A stretch of DNA of 64,000 bases from Avena insularis (GCA_023614405.1 CM042696.1:332931211-332995210), one strand, 5' to 3'; counted from the first letter of the stretch, positions 11,639 to 24,803 are shown. Numbers and translations are program-made. The notes: generated from the sequence alone by a model not told the origin.

Positions 11639-14600
11639 TGTAACACCCTCAGATCGGCCTTGTGCTGGTTTCAGTGATTCCCGCCAAACCCGCATAGAAA
11701 CGATTCAAGGATGCCCACCAGGCACTTGCGTGCAGGTGGAAAATGAAGTAATATCATTACACAATTGTTTACAATGGAACCCACAAAACATATATATATA
11801 TATATACAACAACGACTCAATGATTCAAGAATACAGATATATAGTACACAGATCCAAATCATCTTGAAAAAATTACAACATCCGAGTATGGATAAGAAGC
11901 AAATTGAGGTAAGAGCCCTGAAGAATAACCAATGGCATCCATAACCCTGCCCAGGCCAAGCCGGAAGGGTAACCCTGATAATGATGTCGGATTTATGCCT
12001 GTCAATGAAAAAAGGGGTGCCGACAAATGGCAAAGGAAAAGGGGAGTGGTCATCACTGAGGCCAGTACACGACGAGTCTAGAATTCAGCGTCTCTCGCCT
12101 ACATAGGTATGGTGGACTGAAGCGGCAGCGAAACATGCACTAAAAAGCCTATAGAGACTCGATACAACTATCGGCTATCAGAGAGGATAAGAAAAGACCT
12201 ATTCGGAACCAACCTGATACTAACATCAAAGATACCCATCCTGGTATTTCCCCCTCGAGACCAAACAAGGAAGTCATCCCGAGGAACTCACACAGTTGGC
12301 AGATTTATTCATTCATTTCATGGTGGTTATCCAACTTACTAGTCATATCAGATCCAAGTCAAATTATAATAGTAATCCTTTAGTTATAATTGTCTATGAT
12401 CGAGAAAGTATGCTCCAAGTACTCCATAACCACGGGCACGGCTTGTCAAAAACATTTAACCCTGTAGAGGTGCACCAAAGTATCCACACGCACTTCAACC
12501 CTTGTTGTCAGATCCAGTATGTGCAAGATCATGAAACATACACCCAACGGTATGTGGACAGGGCTTCGGACGCGATGTTTCCCAGACCCAAAGAAAGTAC
12601 ATGGGGGCCACCCCACTAAGCTACCATAGCAACGGTAGTCTCGATACGGACCTGTGGTGTGTGACGACAGTAACGACTAGGAACCCGAAAGTGTGACTGG
12701 GCTTGTTGATATAGCGAAAACATGGCACGGGGTTCCTAAATAGTACAGGCGCTCCACACGCAATAGTAAATAAAGCAGTAAAGCATCACATAAGTACATG
12801 ATAGTAATAAAACCCCAAACTACATTGTGGCCCCAGCATAGTGCTTTGAAATCAGGTAGTAAGCCGATGGGGGTGCCCACACACCCCACCTGTGGTTAGC
12901 GCGCTCGATCTCGGAACAGGTGTCAAGAACTCAGGGTCCTCGCTAGACACAAGTGGGCGGGTAAAAACCAAATAACATCTATTACCCACCGGCGCCTCTG
13001 CATTATATCTATTTTCAGCATTTTAATTGACAAATTTGCAATGAAAGTCATGATCATCTCCACCATTAAGCATGTGCCAACCTCCCAAAACGGTAGAACA
13101 ACACTGACGCGAAGCGACACACCTTAAGCAACTATGTCATAAGGCAATGTCACAAACAGCAATAGGATGTGTCCAAGGCAATATAAAGATTACAAGGAAT
13201 ATAAATGGTGCATGGAAACTAAAACCATCGCAACACGGATATCAATAGATCAACAGGAGGAAATAAAGACTATAAAGTAGAAAGGGGAGAATGCTCGCCT
13301 AAGAAACACTATCGAGGATACACCGGAGAATCGATCGAAGCTCGCATCAACTCAATGGCCTAATCCGCGAAGAGGCAAAGCACTAAAAGAAACACTGGAT
13401 GCACTATTTAATACTATGGTAGAAAATCAGGCATGATGCATGACATGGCAAAGATGTGATGCAACTAGTCAATATTAGGCGTAATGAGGGTCCCAAAACT
13501 TAATTAGATAGTTCATGTTGTTTAGTTACCGCGCAATTTAAATGTTGTCTAATGAGGCAAAACATGGTATCGGTTCGCTACACAAATTTAAATCGATCCA
13601 ATATAAGACTAGAATAGCCCACATATAGTCTTCATATTTAATTATTGGGTGAGTCGACCAAGTACCCCCAAACCACCAAACATGTAAGCAATTATGAACA
13701 ATTTAATATGCAACAAGTATATGTCAATATTATAAAAATAGGGGTCTCGGATAGGGGTCACACATTGGCGTTTGGATCCGGGGTCTTGGGGTTTGATGGG
13801 TCCAACCTTCAAGGTTCGAAAACAAGGCCTTCGGATCATCGGGTCCGGGAAGGCGATCTTGTCGGTGGTCTTCGAGTGGCACTGGGTGCAGTTCCCTGGG
13901 TTTAGTAAGATCGGTCTTCTGGGTCCGTGAAGAAGAGCTTGATGTTCCATCTTAGCTCGATTCCATGAAGGAGGCCTTCAGATTATCGGATCCATGACGA
14001 GCTTGGGGAGTACAGTACCATGGACATCGTACCAACGGAGCATCACTAACACCAGAAGAAACGATCACAGAAATTTGAGAGCATGTGCAACCAAATAAAT
14101 AGAAACATAGTCTCATGCGGTACTTCTGTCGAATAACCAGCGGGTCCCAACTGAGGCACGACGGCGACAACTATTGCGCAAAGAGGACGAGGCAGGGAAG
14201 GACGCTAACCACCATAGACATGGGTAGAAGAAGGCAAGGGTGAGGTCGGGGCATGCTGGGCAGATACTGAAAAGGACATGAGTGCGGGCCGGAGAAGGGG
14301 CCTTGAGCTCGCTACGGAGATCTCGAGGTCGCGTGGATTGCTGTAGAGGAGGAAAGTGCGGGGGCTTGATGTGACTGTGGCCAACGAGCTTGGCAATGCA
14401 GGGTTGAGGGAGAGGCCTTCACGTGCGGGGTGGGGTGACGAGGTGACGCGATGGGGGTTGGTGGTGGCCAGGGACAGTGACACGGGTAGGGAAGGAGAGG
14501 TAGGCGGCAGGAGATGGCGGTAGGCGCGGCCTTGCATGGAGAGAGGGGAAGGCGAGGAAGTAAGGTGGGGATGGGGTCAGGGTGCCCGCGAGGTCGGCAG

Positions 14601-14789
14601 CCATGCAGAGAGGCGAGGACGGGGTGGAGAACAAAGGCAGTGGCAGGACTGGCTTTCGGGACAAGGAGCAGGGATGGTGTTTCCTAGTGGGGCGCAGTTG
14701 CAGGAGAGGAAGGCGTTGAGCCAGTGGCGGGGTGAAGCTCGGCGGCGGTGCGGCTCGTGGCGCGGCGGTGCAGGTCGGGAAGAGCGAGG

Positions 14790-17700
14790 TGTAACATCCC
14801 AAAACTTTAATCCAAGTGATCAAGATCAAATCTACCCAATTTAGGGTTAACAAAAACGTTTCCATTTAAAAATCTTTAAGCATTCATATGTGTGCATTTA
14901 AATAGGAGTTGTTTTGAATTGCCATGATTGAGTGATATATTAATTGTAAAATGACTCTAAGGTGAATTGCACATCATCTAGGTCATTCCCAAGCAAATCC
15001 CAAAGAAAAATAAATCAAAAAGAATTAAATAAGCAAATGGTCACTTTTGCCATTTTAATCACCTAGCCTACTTTGGCTATTCCTAGCACTCATTTTCGAA
15101 CAGAGATAATTGTGGTTCTTTGCACCCCTTGCTAGTACAAGTAGTGATGTGCCAAGGCCCACTTTGTGATCTCCCAAAAACATCCAAACTCTAAATTTAT
15201 TTGACAATTGAAATTTGAATCTAGTTCATATGTATAGATACCACTTTCTCAAAAACCACTTAAATGAACTCCATTTTAAAATCCCAAGAAAACCTATATG
15301 CTTAAGCATAAGATGAATCACTCCACCAAAAATCTTCCAAAAATTCAAATATTTCCTTCATGTGGCCATTGTGTCGAACAGGTGGTAGGTAGAAAATTTC
15401 TGGCCTAACTAATATTGTTGCACATTGATCCCTTGTCCCCCAATTGACCCTCTCTGCACCCCCTGGCCCCCGAGCATCTACCCCAGCCTAGACCAGCACT
15501 CCCCTTCCCTCAGAAGGCGCCCGGTTGCTGTCGCCCAAGTATGGTCACTGCCGGCCAAACACGGGCAACGCGCCAGAGACCAAGCCGCGCCATTCCAGCT
15601 TGCCCGCTAGCACCACCTAACCCTACCGCCTCTCCCTATCCACCCCTCAATCGCTGCTAGCCCCTGGACCACCCCAGAGCAGCACCGCCCTTTCTCTCTA
15701 TGCCATGCGCAGCGCACGTCAGAGCGCGATCGCCGCCAGCACGCCACATACCACGCCTCGACACCAAATCATGCACGCCGCTCCGCCTCGACACCCACGC
15801 CCCACCAGACATGGCCGTGCACCGCCGCGCGACCCACAAGCGCCATGATCACCGTCGAGCATCGCCTCTGTCTTCCAGAGCGCGGGAATCCCCCGACCAA
15901 ATGCCACCGCCCCTAGCATCGCCATTACACCGTAGAGGACCGCCAAGACCTCCCCTCCGTTACTCCGCCCACGCCCCAGAATCTCTCAGATCATTTCGCT
16001 TAGAGACGCCAGCCCACACCCTTCTGTCCCCTTGTCGATCCTATATAAGGAGGTCACCCCCATCCTCATTCTGCACACCATCTCACTCCCCTCTCTCCAC
16101 TAACCGTTTCCCCTCTCTCGCCGGAGCCGCTCGAGCAGCACATCACCAGAATTCTGCCGGAGGTAGCCACTGTAGAGGAGGAGACGTGGTCGTCGATTTC
16201 GTCCACCTCGGCCCCTGCCGCGACCTCACCAGAGTCCGCCGTCCAGTTCGTTTGCCCGCCTCGCCACACTAGCTGGAGCCCTGGTATGCCCCCACCATAC
16301 CCCCTGACTGCTCTAGGGTTCGGTCTCGCTGGCGACGAGTCTATCGTCGACGACGACCGTGGACTGTTGATCTGTGTTCTAATCGTAGCGCCCAGATTGC
16401 CCCGTACCGCTTCAGGTTTTAAGTGCCGCTGACATGCGGGACCAGCCTGTCAGTTGCCCTCTGCGCCATGGAGCGCCACTGGGCTGGCCCAATTAGTTTC
16501 CTGCGTTGACCCAGTAATTCAAATATAGGTTTTTCTATTTAGACTTAGAATCAATTCTGTCCCCTAGTTTAAAAATCATTTCAGGAAGATTTACATATCC
16601 AAATTGAGTGATTCCAACTTTGTTGGAAAGCTACTGAAAATCTCTATCCAAGACCGTTGGATTTAAATCTTTTAGAGTTAGAGATCTCTCCTAGTTAAAA
16701 TAACAAAACAGAAGCTTTTGCACATTCAAACATTTTTATAAAATCAACCATATTAGCTTTTGAGTTGATTCCAACTCTCAAAAATCACATTTAACCATAC
16801 CTATATGAATATGTAATAATATTAAGGTTTGCATGCAGTGACTTTGGACTAGTACCAAAATAATGCTATATAGGCATTTCTAGTCACTTTAAATCATTAA
16901 TTATTAAACTTAAACTTATTAAAATATGATCCAACCTTTAAATCACATTACCATGTGTTAGAATATGTGGTGATGACATGTGTTCACATGATCCCATATT
17001 TTAATTGGAGAATATTAAATCTTAATTAATTTCAATGAGTACAAATTACTTTTCTCAAATAAAAAGAATGAAACTAGTTCGTTAAACCTTGCGATGCTTG
17101 TGATGATAATAGATCATCAAATGTGCGCCTTAGTGTGCTTAGTAGACTAGTTTAGTATTGTTTGGTGATTATGTATTCCGTATGTATTTATAGACGATAG
17201 TATCGACCAAGTCTACGAGGAGGAGGAGTTCTACCAAGAGGAGAAGGAAGAAAACTTCAACCACTGCACTACCCAAGGCAAGCCATCATTAACAATACAA
17301 GATAACACGTGCAAGTGTCTTAACTATGCAAGCTATTATTAGCAAGCTAAACCTTGCAAGCTAGATAACCTAATCAAATGCATTAGGCATGTTTTGGTTA
17401 TACCCTTTTAACTTATACCTACTCCTAGTTTTATTTACAAGCTTTACTTTCTTTACTTTACCAAAGCCTTTTACTTGTTAAAAGGTAGCATAAAGAGTAT
17501 AAAACTTGACCTATCTAGTTATATTTAGATGTCATTCTATGGCATGAGATTGAGATTAGCATCCCACCTTAGTGAACACTCTTAACTTAGTAGTTGGAGC
17601 TAAACTAAAAACTTGATTCACTTTAGATGGGAATACTTGGTGAAAATGATTTGTGAAAACCTTGGAATGATGAATCATTCTATTGAGATGTTTTGACATG

Positions 17701-18739
17701 TGTTGAGAAACCCAAATGGTTTATGATGATGAAAATGTTGAGGCGTGAGCCTTAGCCCTTTTACAAAACTGATGGTTGGGTTCGGATGTGATACCATTCT
17801 AATTTTACCGTGCAACAACAATACCTGAATTGGGTAAGGCTTAGCCGGAAGTTTATATGCATTAGTATTAGTTCCCTCGCGGGAGAGGTTTGAGCTGAGG
17901 CTACCTCTCAATGTTGTCCACCTATGCAGTGCCCAAGATGACAGATGGTCATGGTTGGGAGGCCATGCTCATAGGAGAGGTGCTTATACTAGGGTGTGTA
18001 AAGTAAAGGTTATGTTTGATTATTTACATACTAAGTATGATGATTCAGGGTTATCCCTGATAGATGTATCGAATCTTGTGATGAAAGTGTACCACCTCTG
18101 CAGAGTGTCAAACTATTCGAATAGTCGCGTCCGCAGTTATGGACAGTTGGAGTGGCCATACTGTTCCGTTGTCAGATGCTTTCAAAACGACTTATGAAAT
18201 GAATTGTGACATGACTTGACCATAATAGAGTTGTGAATATGACAATTAAGTTCCCACTTAAGTGTTTTCAAACTTCTTTTATCTTTCTTTGTTTCTGAAC
18301 TCAGCTTAGGTTTCAAACTGAACTTTACAAATAAACTTAGAGTTAGCATTCCTACTAGAACTATCTTACTTGTTAGTGATAGTTTGCGAGTACTTAAAGA
18401 GTACTCATGGCTTTTGTCCCTGTGTATTCCTATGGCCAGACTATGAAGGATATTACCAAGATGAAGAACAGCAGGACGGCTATGATAACTAGGACTATCT
18501 CCCATCGTCAGCATTGCCTGTGACTCTGAAGATGGACCCCACCGCTACGCTATTTATTCCGCTACTTGATTGTACTAAGACTGGATCATGAGATCCCTAT
18601 TTGTGTATGACCTTATTTATGGTTTGTAATGGATGATGTACTATGATATACAATCTGTCATGTCTCGCAAAAATGGTAATCCTAGGATTGTGATGTATGG
18701 CATAACAGGCATCTGGGATTAAAAATTCGGGTGTTGACA
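14790..18739 (+). mobile_element. Solo LTR of the chromovirus-like family
   Basis: This 3950-bp LTR starts TGTAACATCCC and ends GGTGTTGACA. It is flanked by the perfect 5-bp target duplication cgagg (14785-14789 and 18740-18744). It matches the 5' LTR of the chromodomain element at 32637-36535 along its whole length. No internal sequence remains, which indicates LTR-LTR recombination after insertion. Small open frames inside it (for example 17955-18197) recur in the other LTR at 35743-35985 but show no known domain. Confidence 0.93.
16042..16050 (+). promoter_or_regulatory. TATA box of solo LTR
   Basis: TATATAAGG lies about 1.25 kb into the LTR. It is the counterpart of 10249-10257. Confidence 0.55.
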
Positions 18740-19524
18740 CGAGGCAGCGACAAAGGCGAGGAGGGCCGAGTTCACGGGCGGAGCTCCGGGCGAAGGAGGC
18801 CGGCGAGCTTGGTCGGGGCAGATCCTGGCGATGACGACAGGGTTGGGGAAGCGGTCAGTGGCAGGAACGGGTCTCGAAAGCGAGGCAGAGAGCGACATGG
18901 GGTTCTCTCACGTGAGGCCTGGGGTCAGGTGGGCCCACGTGCGGGGATCGGGAACGAGGAGTGTGGTGCGACGTGTCGGATCATGGGCTTGTTGAGCACT
19001 AGGCCATGCTGGCGGGTTGCGTGCATGACGCGGTCGCTGCGGTGTGCGGCGTGTTGATCGGGTCCGGGTAGGCGTGCCGAGTAAGCGTGTGTGTGCGCGT
19101 ATGCGCTAGCGTGCATGCGGGTGTGTCTAGGTTAGGTGGGTGTCTCTCGGGTAGGAAGCTAGGGTTAGGGTTTGGTTTAGCCGAGGTGGTAGGCTGCTGC
19201 CATGTGGGCCCTTTGGGCCTGGCCGGTGGTGGCCTCCCCCGGTACAAAAATAGTTTATTTATTTTAATTTGAAATGGCTTTTGTAAATAGTTTTTAGACA
19301 AATAAAAGATCCAGACGGACCTAGGGTTTGATTTGAAATAGAGAGGGGAATATCTAGAAAACAAAAATAGGCTTTTCGAAAATAGTTTAGGCGAACATAT
19401 GAATGATGTCATGATGATACTCAAATGCAATGTGGCATGATGACATGAGCATGCGACCATGATGCTGCATAAACTACATACAATAAGCGATTTTCTGGTA
19501 GTGATTTTACTCGGGGTGCTACAT

Positions 19525-19920
19525 CACCCACGGTTCCTGACCCAACTTTTTATCGGCACGACGGCTCGTGAGGCACTGCCCCTCTGCAGCCTAAGCTTGT
19601 CAGGACCTAAAGTGTCGAGCTCTAAACACATGGCCCATTCCTTGGTTGTGAGTTACCTCACCCACGGTTCCTGACCCAAATTTTTATCATCACGATGGCT
19701 CGTGAGGCACTGCCCCTCCGCGGCCTATGCTCTCCAGGACCTAAATGGTCGAGCTCTGAACTTTCGGCCCGCGCCCCAGGTGAAAGTTACCTCGTCCATG
19801 GTCCCTAGCCTTTACAAAACCAAAACCCCTCGTGCTAGCCTAACGACGTTCTCCTCGAAAGGTTTGCGGCGCGTCTCGTGAAGCACTCACCCCTCAGCCG
19901 GACAAGAAACTGCAGGGCCT
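19525..19920. repeat. Tandem repeats of about 134 bp
   Basis: The segment beginning cacccacggttcctgaccc occurs at 19525 and again at 19659. Both copies are followed by related ggctcgtgaggcactgcccc segments. A diverged third unit begins near 19791 (ctcgtccatggtccctagcc), and a further partial match (cacacacggctcctgac) lies at about 19970. Such arrays are common in non-coding parts of large grass gypsy elements. Confidence 0.75.
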
Positions 19921-22238
19921 AGTGTGTTGAGCCTTGAACTTGTCGCCGAGCCGCGGCGTTAAGTTACCTCACACACGGCTCCTGACACCCACAACTTGCC
20001 ACGAAGTTCGTTATAGGGACTTCCCCATGGCGCGCATACCCTCCTCTGCAGCCACCTCCTCGAGAGGCTCCACGAGGGATCCACGAGGCAAAACTCTGTG
20101 GAACCGCGATTGCTGGACTGGCGGCCTAGTGAGGGCCCAACGACAAGTTGCCTTACCAATGGTAAAAACTCCGTGCGACGAACTCCCCCCCGGGAGGAGG
20201 CTCACAATACAGCAACACGCCCAAGCCTCTAGAGGTTAGCACCGCCCAAGAAGCGGGACCCGGAGGCACGCGGAGGCTCCTCATGAGTCATTACGCACGA
20301 TCCCCGATGCACCAAGCAAGACCACCGGCGAGAAGCGCTCGGCGTCAGTACTGTCTCCTGATGCCCCCTCTAAAGGTCACCTAACTAGGCACGGCCTCCG
20401 CGAGCACCCCTCGCGAGGGCAGGTTCACAATGGGGGCTCGCAAAGCCTTCCGCCTTGGACGTCACACTGGCCACCGCCAGCTCCGCCGGGCCGATGCCAC
20501 GCCATGGACTCGCAAACTTCGAAATTACAATGAAAACATGAAAAAGGAGAAGAGACAAGCGCAAATATCCACTTACAGACTTCCATGATACTATTTCCTT
20601 AGAAACCCTGTGTACAAGACAGAAACCAGGGGTAACCATGGCCTCCACGCTAACAAAAGCTTGCAAACCACAACGATTTTGCTACGGCCGAGGACCGGAC
20701 CCCTGGCCTTCTCAAAGGTGGCGGGGGTAATCCGCGCGGCATGACATGGGGTCGAACACCACTACCGAGAAGCCCTTCCCGGTGTCGTTGCGGAACCTCA
20801 ACACCTAGTCCCTGATTTCGTGGTCACAGATGAAGCTCTTCCAACAAGAGGTGAGGTACACCTCCCCCGACGTGGGAGCCTCAAGCTCCATGGTTCACCA
20901 ATTGCTACCCCCGAGTGCCTTAGCTGCACGGACCCATGGAGATGGGCCCCCGTGGTGAGGGAGAAGCATGATGGGAGCCGTACCCTGGTAGACTAGTCAT
21001 CGTCCTTCAGAACAAGGACGAAGTTGGTGACCTGCTCGGGTTCAACTTCTCCTTCAACCTTGATCCCAGATCAAGATGGCGCTTGGATCGGGAAGCCTCA
21101 GTCCACGCACACCTGGTTGTGCACCCCTAGAGAGGTCCTCCCCGCCTCTAGAGTGGCCAGGGCAGAGGCCCTTCCTGAAGGCGCTCGTCGACCTTGGAGT
21201 GCTGCGAGGCTGCTGCCCCATGGCCGTCCCCGGCTCCGCTAGGCCAGAGGGGTTTCCTCCACTGCCTTCGCCATGGCCTTGCCCTTCTCGACGGCTAAGA
21301 AGCGCTTGGGCGACATTGGGGGGATAAGATTACACACGAGCGCGCAACGGAGAAGAAGGGGAATATCAGCGTGGAGTGATAAGATCGCGTGCCCACACCT
21401 TGATATAAGTAGAGCCAGTTGAAAAGACATATCACTGCGTCCGGCACGTGGTATAACTTCTAGGTCCCACACACCGTCGTGTCGTGGGGATAACTCCCGA
21501 TAACGTGCCCAAGATTTGCGACTGAGAACTCACGAACGCTTCAAATCCACGGCCAGGGTGACAGCGTGGAGGGCCCGTGTTGACCAGGCGAGCGCTGGTG
21601 CCCACTAACCGTCCTAGGTCGCTTTCCCCTACAGGTCCTAGGGAGGGCACCTGCAGGCCAAGCGCTCGAGGGATAATATCGGGGTCCTAGCAATCAGGGT
21701 GCCACACCCCGACGGTTAGCAGGCCCAACACCTGACATATCCTAACCTACAGGAGGCCGCAACACCTCTGGAGCACGGCACGCGTGGGTGTCTCCTTTCG
21801 AGGCTCCCCCTCGTGAGGAAACACCCTCTAGAGGAGAGTCCTCCTCCCTGTAGGGCTCCACCGTGGTACCCGACTTTGGATGCTCTAGAGCTCACTCCGA
21901 GGCTTATTGGTAACTTCACCAAGAGGACAGCAGGTGAGGCAGGTCCTGAGAAGGGGCATAGTGGCTATGCACCCTCTACTCGCCTCGGTAAAGTAAAGGA
22001 AAGACGACCTCAGCATGGCAGGCACGCCACTTTGCCGACTAGGTGCAAGAGAGACAGCGGGCAGCACCGGACGAGGACAAATGAGGAAAAGGGAGGCCAC
22101 TTTACCAACGGATGGAGAAGCGCCCGACGTCTAAGATTCGGTCCACCAAAAAGTAGCCATGTAGACCAGGACCTAGGGGAACGGCACTGTGGTGACCCTT
22201 CCCGCCCATGGATCGGGGGAAGAGGCCCGACGCCGCCC

Positions 22239-22247
22239 TATATAAGG
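22239..22247 (+). promoter_or_regulatory. TATA box in LTR-like segment
   Basis: TATATAAGG occurs in the context ccctatataaggagg, in GC-rich surroundings, upstream of the presumed transcribed part of the Tat-like LTR. Confidence 0.4.
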
Positions 22248-22512
22248 AGGTCTTCTCCTTCCATGGAAAGGATCAACCCTTGAGATCTAAAACCCTAGAC
22301 TTTCATCCTCCATTGTACCCTCGCGAAGCACGTGAGCAATACAACAAAGCAGGAGTAGGGGCTTTACCTCCTCACGAGGGTCCTGAACCTCGGTAAAAAA
22401 CCCGATGTCACCTCTCTGTCGTGTGCTTGCTCCACCGCTTCCATCATTGCTGAGTTTCCTTGGAACCACATGTTCATCCCCCTCACGAACCAAGGGATCA
22501 TTGAACCCTAGT

Positions 22513-22862
22513 TCCTTCGCGGGACAAATCTCACATACTTAAGCTCTCCAATAATGGTGGTGATCATGTTACAATATGATAAAAGTTACACATGATTGCA
22601 TGCTTTAGTGACTAACATTTATAGCGGATACATTTCCTAAAACACATAGTTGAAAAGAATTACCAATATGATGTTTGATGTGTCATGCAGCGTGCGGTTG
22701 TTGTCACTCCGCTACGTCATACTTCTCCCCTTTTTACCCCTAGGTAAAGGATGTTGGTGGTATATTTTCTATCACTCGGCTACACCCCTCATCTACATAC
22801 ACCATACTTCTTTATACAAAACACACCACAACACTATGGCAAATGTTTTATTTGTTGTGCAA
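22513..22862. other. Unassigned AT-rich sequence
   Basis: About 350 bp lie between the Tat-like fragment and a BARE-like LTR start. I see no coding domain, LTR edge or repeat I can name. It may be primer-site-proximal sequence of the element to its left, or older filler. Confidence 0.3.
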
Positions 22863-23205
22863 TGTTGGAAATATGCCCTAGAGTCAATAATAAAGTTTTT
22901 ATTATTCATATTTCCTTGTTTATGATTAATGTTTATTGTCCATGCTATAATTTTATGTATTGGAAACTAAATACATGTGTGGATAAGTAAAAAACACATA
23001 GTCCCTAACCTCTCTCTACTAATTCGTTAGTCAAGCGATGGTTAAGGTATCCTTACCATGGACTTGATTATCACTTGATAACAGGATCGCATCATTAGGA
23101 GAATGATGTGATGTATAGACCCAAATAATAAGCATAGATTCTGATTGCATTGTTTAGTTTGATTGCTACTGCTTTCTGTATATGTCACGTACTATTTTCG
23201 CAGAC
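22863..23205 (+). mobile_element. Fragment resembling a BARE/Angela copia LTR 5' end
   Basis: It begins TGTTGGAAATATGCCCTAGA and includes, about 240 bp later, a catcattaggagaatgatg segment. Both features are, to my knowledge, characteristic of Triticeae BARE/Angela Ty1/copia LTRs. It stops where the Athila-type LTR begins at 23206. No other part of a BARE element was seen downstream, so it is a remnant. Confidence 0.5.
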
Positions 23206-24634
23206 TGATGGGTCCATTTTTTAAGCATATTTACCTTGTGTTTTTGCATAAGTAGAGTTAGGATTGTTGTATTTCATGGTGTTCACACGCACCTTTTATC
23301 CTTGTTTTAATAGGATCCTAAATTATTAAGTCTTTTGTGAATATATCAATTGGTACTATCATGTTATGTAATAATATGATATTTCTAAGTGATAAAAGTC
23401 ATTTAAAGGATTTCCCACGCACCTAGGAGAAGGGAAGAAGCGAGAGGAAGCTACAGAGGGTTAAAAAACTGTGATATAGGAAGAGTCCGCCCATACCGTC
23501 CCCGTACTACCCGCCAGGACATCCGCCTCGTTAAATACTTTCACCATGCAAAGACGGATCTGAGATCTAACATTCACAAAAACTACCAGCCTCGAAACAC
23601 TACACTAGAATGGATCTAGAGGAGGAACTCGAAGAAAGGCAAATCCTTGTTGCTTCACAGATCATTGGAGGACATCACATCATCCACTTCATCATCAACC
23701 ATTGCATCTCCATCAACACCACTTTACCTAAGTCTCATTCATTAGATCTTGTTGTAATTCCAATACGATTGTGGTTTGCACTTGATTTACCTTTGCACTT
23801 TCAATCCATCCATATGAATATGATGATGGTGTTGATTTGTTCCATATGTTAGTAGTTTCCCTTGTTCTTGGGGAGATGAAGAAACACTAGCATTATTATG
23901 AAATGAAATAAAGATGATCTATAACTTTAGTCTTTGATCCATTGATTTATGATATTGTGTTAGATCTCTCTCTCTTTAGATCGTATGTGAAGTCGACCAC
24001 ATAGCATTTTCCTTCGGGACTAGAGAGAGGGAAATATTATTTGGACGTGTATGGGAGTATGCCCAGTGCTACTATGTCACTGCAAGCATTAGCTTATAAC
24101 CTATGCGGTCAAAGGGGGAATTAAGGGATATTCACTAATCTCGTACGATATACATGGGGAACCATTAATTGTGGTGGTCTGTAGAAGTGATTTGCTCGCA
24201 GGCATCATAGTGGTTATTTAGAGATGACCTTAGAACTTGACTCGTAGAAGCAGCTACTCACGAGACTTGTAGTGAACATCTTATTATGGAGCTCACTCCA
24301 CACATATCATGATGAAAGACATAGATTATCCTAATCATGAATAATTCTCATATGCTAGCAGTGTATCCTACATCCCTGAGAACATTTTAGCCTTATTTCC
24401 AACACCATTTCCAACACTTTTATTACTTGTTCACTTTACTTGCTTTTATTACTTTCTCGCATTCAATCATGAAAACCTTTCAAACACCCTTCACTTGATA
24501 TCAAAGGCACATTACATGTATCCTTTGGTAGATAGTCACAAGGGGCATAAATACCTTAACCAAATAGATCTCTGTGGGTTCGATACTCTTATTTTGAAAC
24601 TAGCTACAATTAACCTGTGCACTTGCAATCATCA
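23206..24634 (+). mobile_element. 5' LTR of the plus-strand Athila-type element
   Basis: It starts TGATGGGTCC and ends near ...caatcatca, just before the primer site at 24645. The minus-strand Athila-type element at 55484-63888 has LTRs of similar size (1296-1299 bp against 1429 bp) that also start TGATGGGTC. It carries a ccgcccataccg / ccgtactacccgcc module at 23488-23530, like those in the other element. Without a 3' LTR for comparison the borders are inferred. Confidence 0.6.
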
Positions 24635-24644
24635 AGATATTTTC

Positions 24645-24662
24645 TGGCTCCGTTGTTGGGGA
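24645..24662 (+). other. Primer binding site, Asp-tRNA type (degenerate)
   Basis: TGGCTCCGTTGTTGGGGA differs at two positions from the TGGCGCCGTTGCCGGGGA sequence typical of Athila elements. It lies ten bases after the proposed LTR end. Both changes fit C/G decay. Confidence 0.75.
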
Positions 24663-24803
24663 GCTAAGTATTTTTGGTCTTTGTTCTTAGTTGCCCATTC
24701 TATTAATTGGTTTACTAAAATTGTTTACTAGTTTTAGGTAAACACCATGGGAAAGTACCGACATATTATTTAGCTTGAAGTTGTAAAGAATTCTATTCCA
24801 CCC

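Larger units (their letters stand above)
10552..16344. repeat. Tandem duplication, unit 2
   Basis: This is the second copy of the duplicated segment. It comprises the end of a family-X LTR, internal region 2, most of the right family-X LTR, and the first 1555 bp of the nested chromovirus-like LTR. The nested LTR then continues without a break to 18739, so the right edge is set only by where unit 1 stops matching. It retains 850 bp (11871-12720) that unit 1 has lost, and it lacks the inverted solo LTR found in unit 1. Confidence 0.8.
11639..19523 (-). mobile_element. Family-X 5' LTR, right copy, with nested solo LTR
   Basis: It runs from TGTAACACCC at 11639 to ...GGGTGCTACA at 19523, reading on the minus strand. 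Removing the nested solo LTR (14790-18739) and one target duplication leaves about 3930 bp. Family-X sequence resumes at 18740 with ggcagcgac, matching 733 onward of the leftmost copy. It keeps the ancestral 850-bp block 11871-12720. The element-wide target duplication cannot be checked because the left end lies outside the window. Confidence 0.82.
19524..22512 (+). mobile_element. Retrotransposon fragment resembling a grass Tat-lineage 3' region and LTR
   Basis: No coding domain is visible. The left part carries tandem repeats (19525-19920). The right part has an LTR-like layout: a TATA box at 22239, then GC-rich sequence, then a stretch around 22340-22400 (caacaaagcaggagtaggg, followed by ctcacgagggtcc) of a type I associate with Tat-lineage Ty3/gypsy LTRs in grasses. 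I could not fix LTR borders or a target duplication. A possible LTR edge lies near 21700. The lineage call is from memory of sequence style and is weak. The sequence may be truncated at both ends. Confidence 0.45.

Noticed and set aside
17955..18197. 80-codon frame repeated at 35743-35985
   Set aside because: Both lie in the same LTR family in a region not expected to code. Similarity reflects LTR homology.
19525..19920. CRISPR-like array
   Set aside because: Repeat units are about 134 bp, contiguous and diverged, in a plant genome. No spacer structure.
21024..22283. Several open frames in the Tat-like fragment
   Set aside because: No retroelement or host domain; frames on both strands overlap and look like chance in GC-rich DNA.
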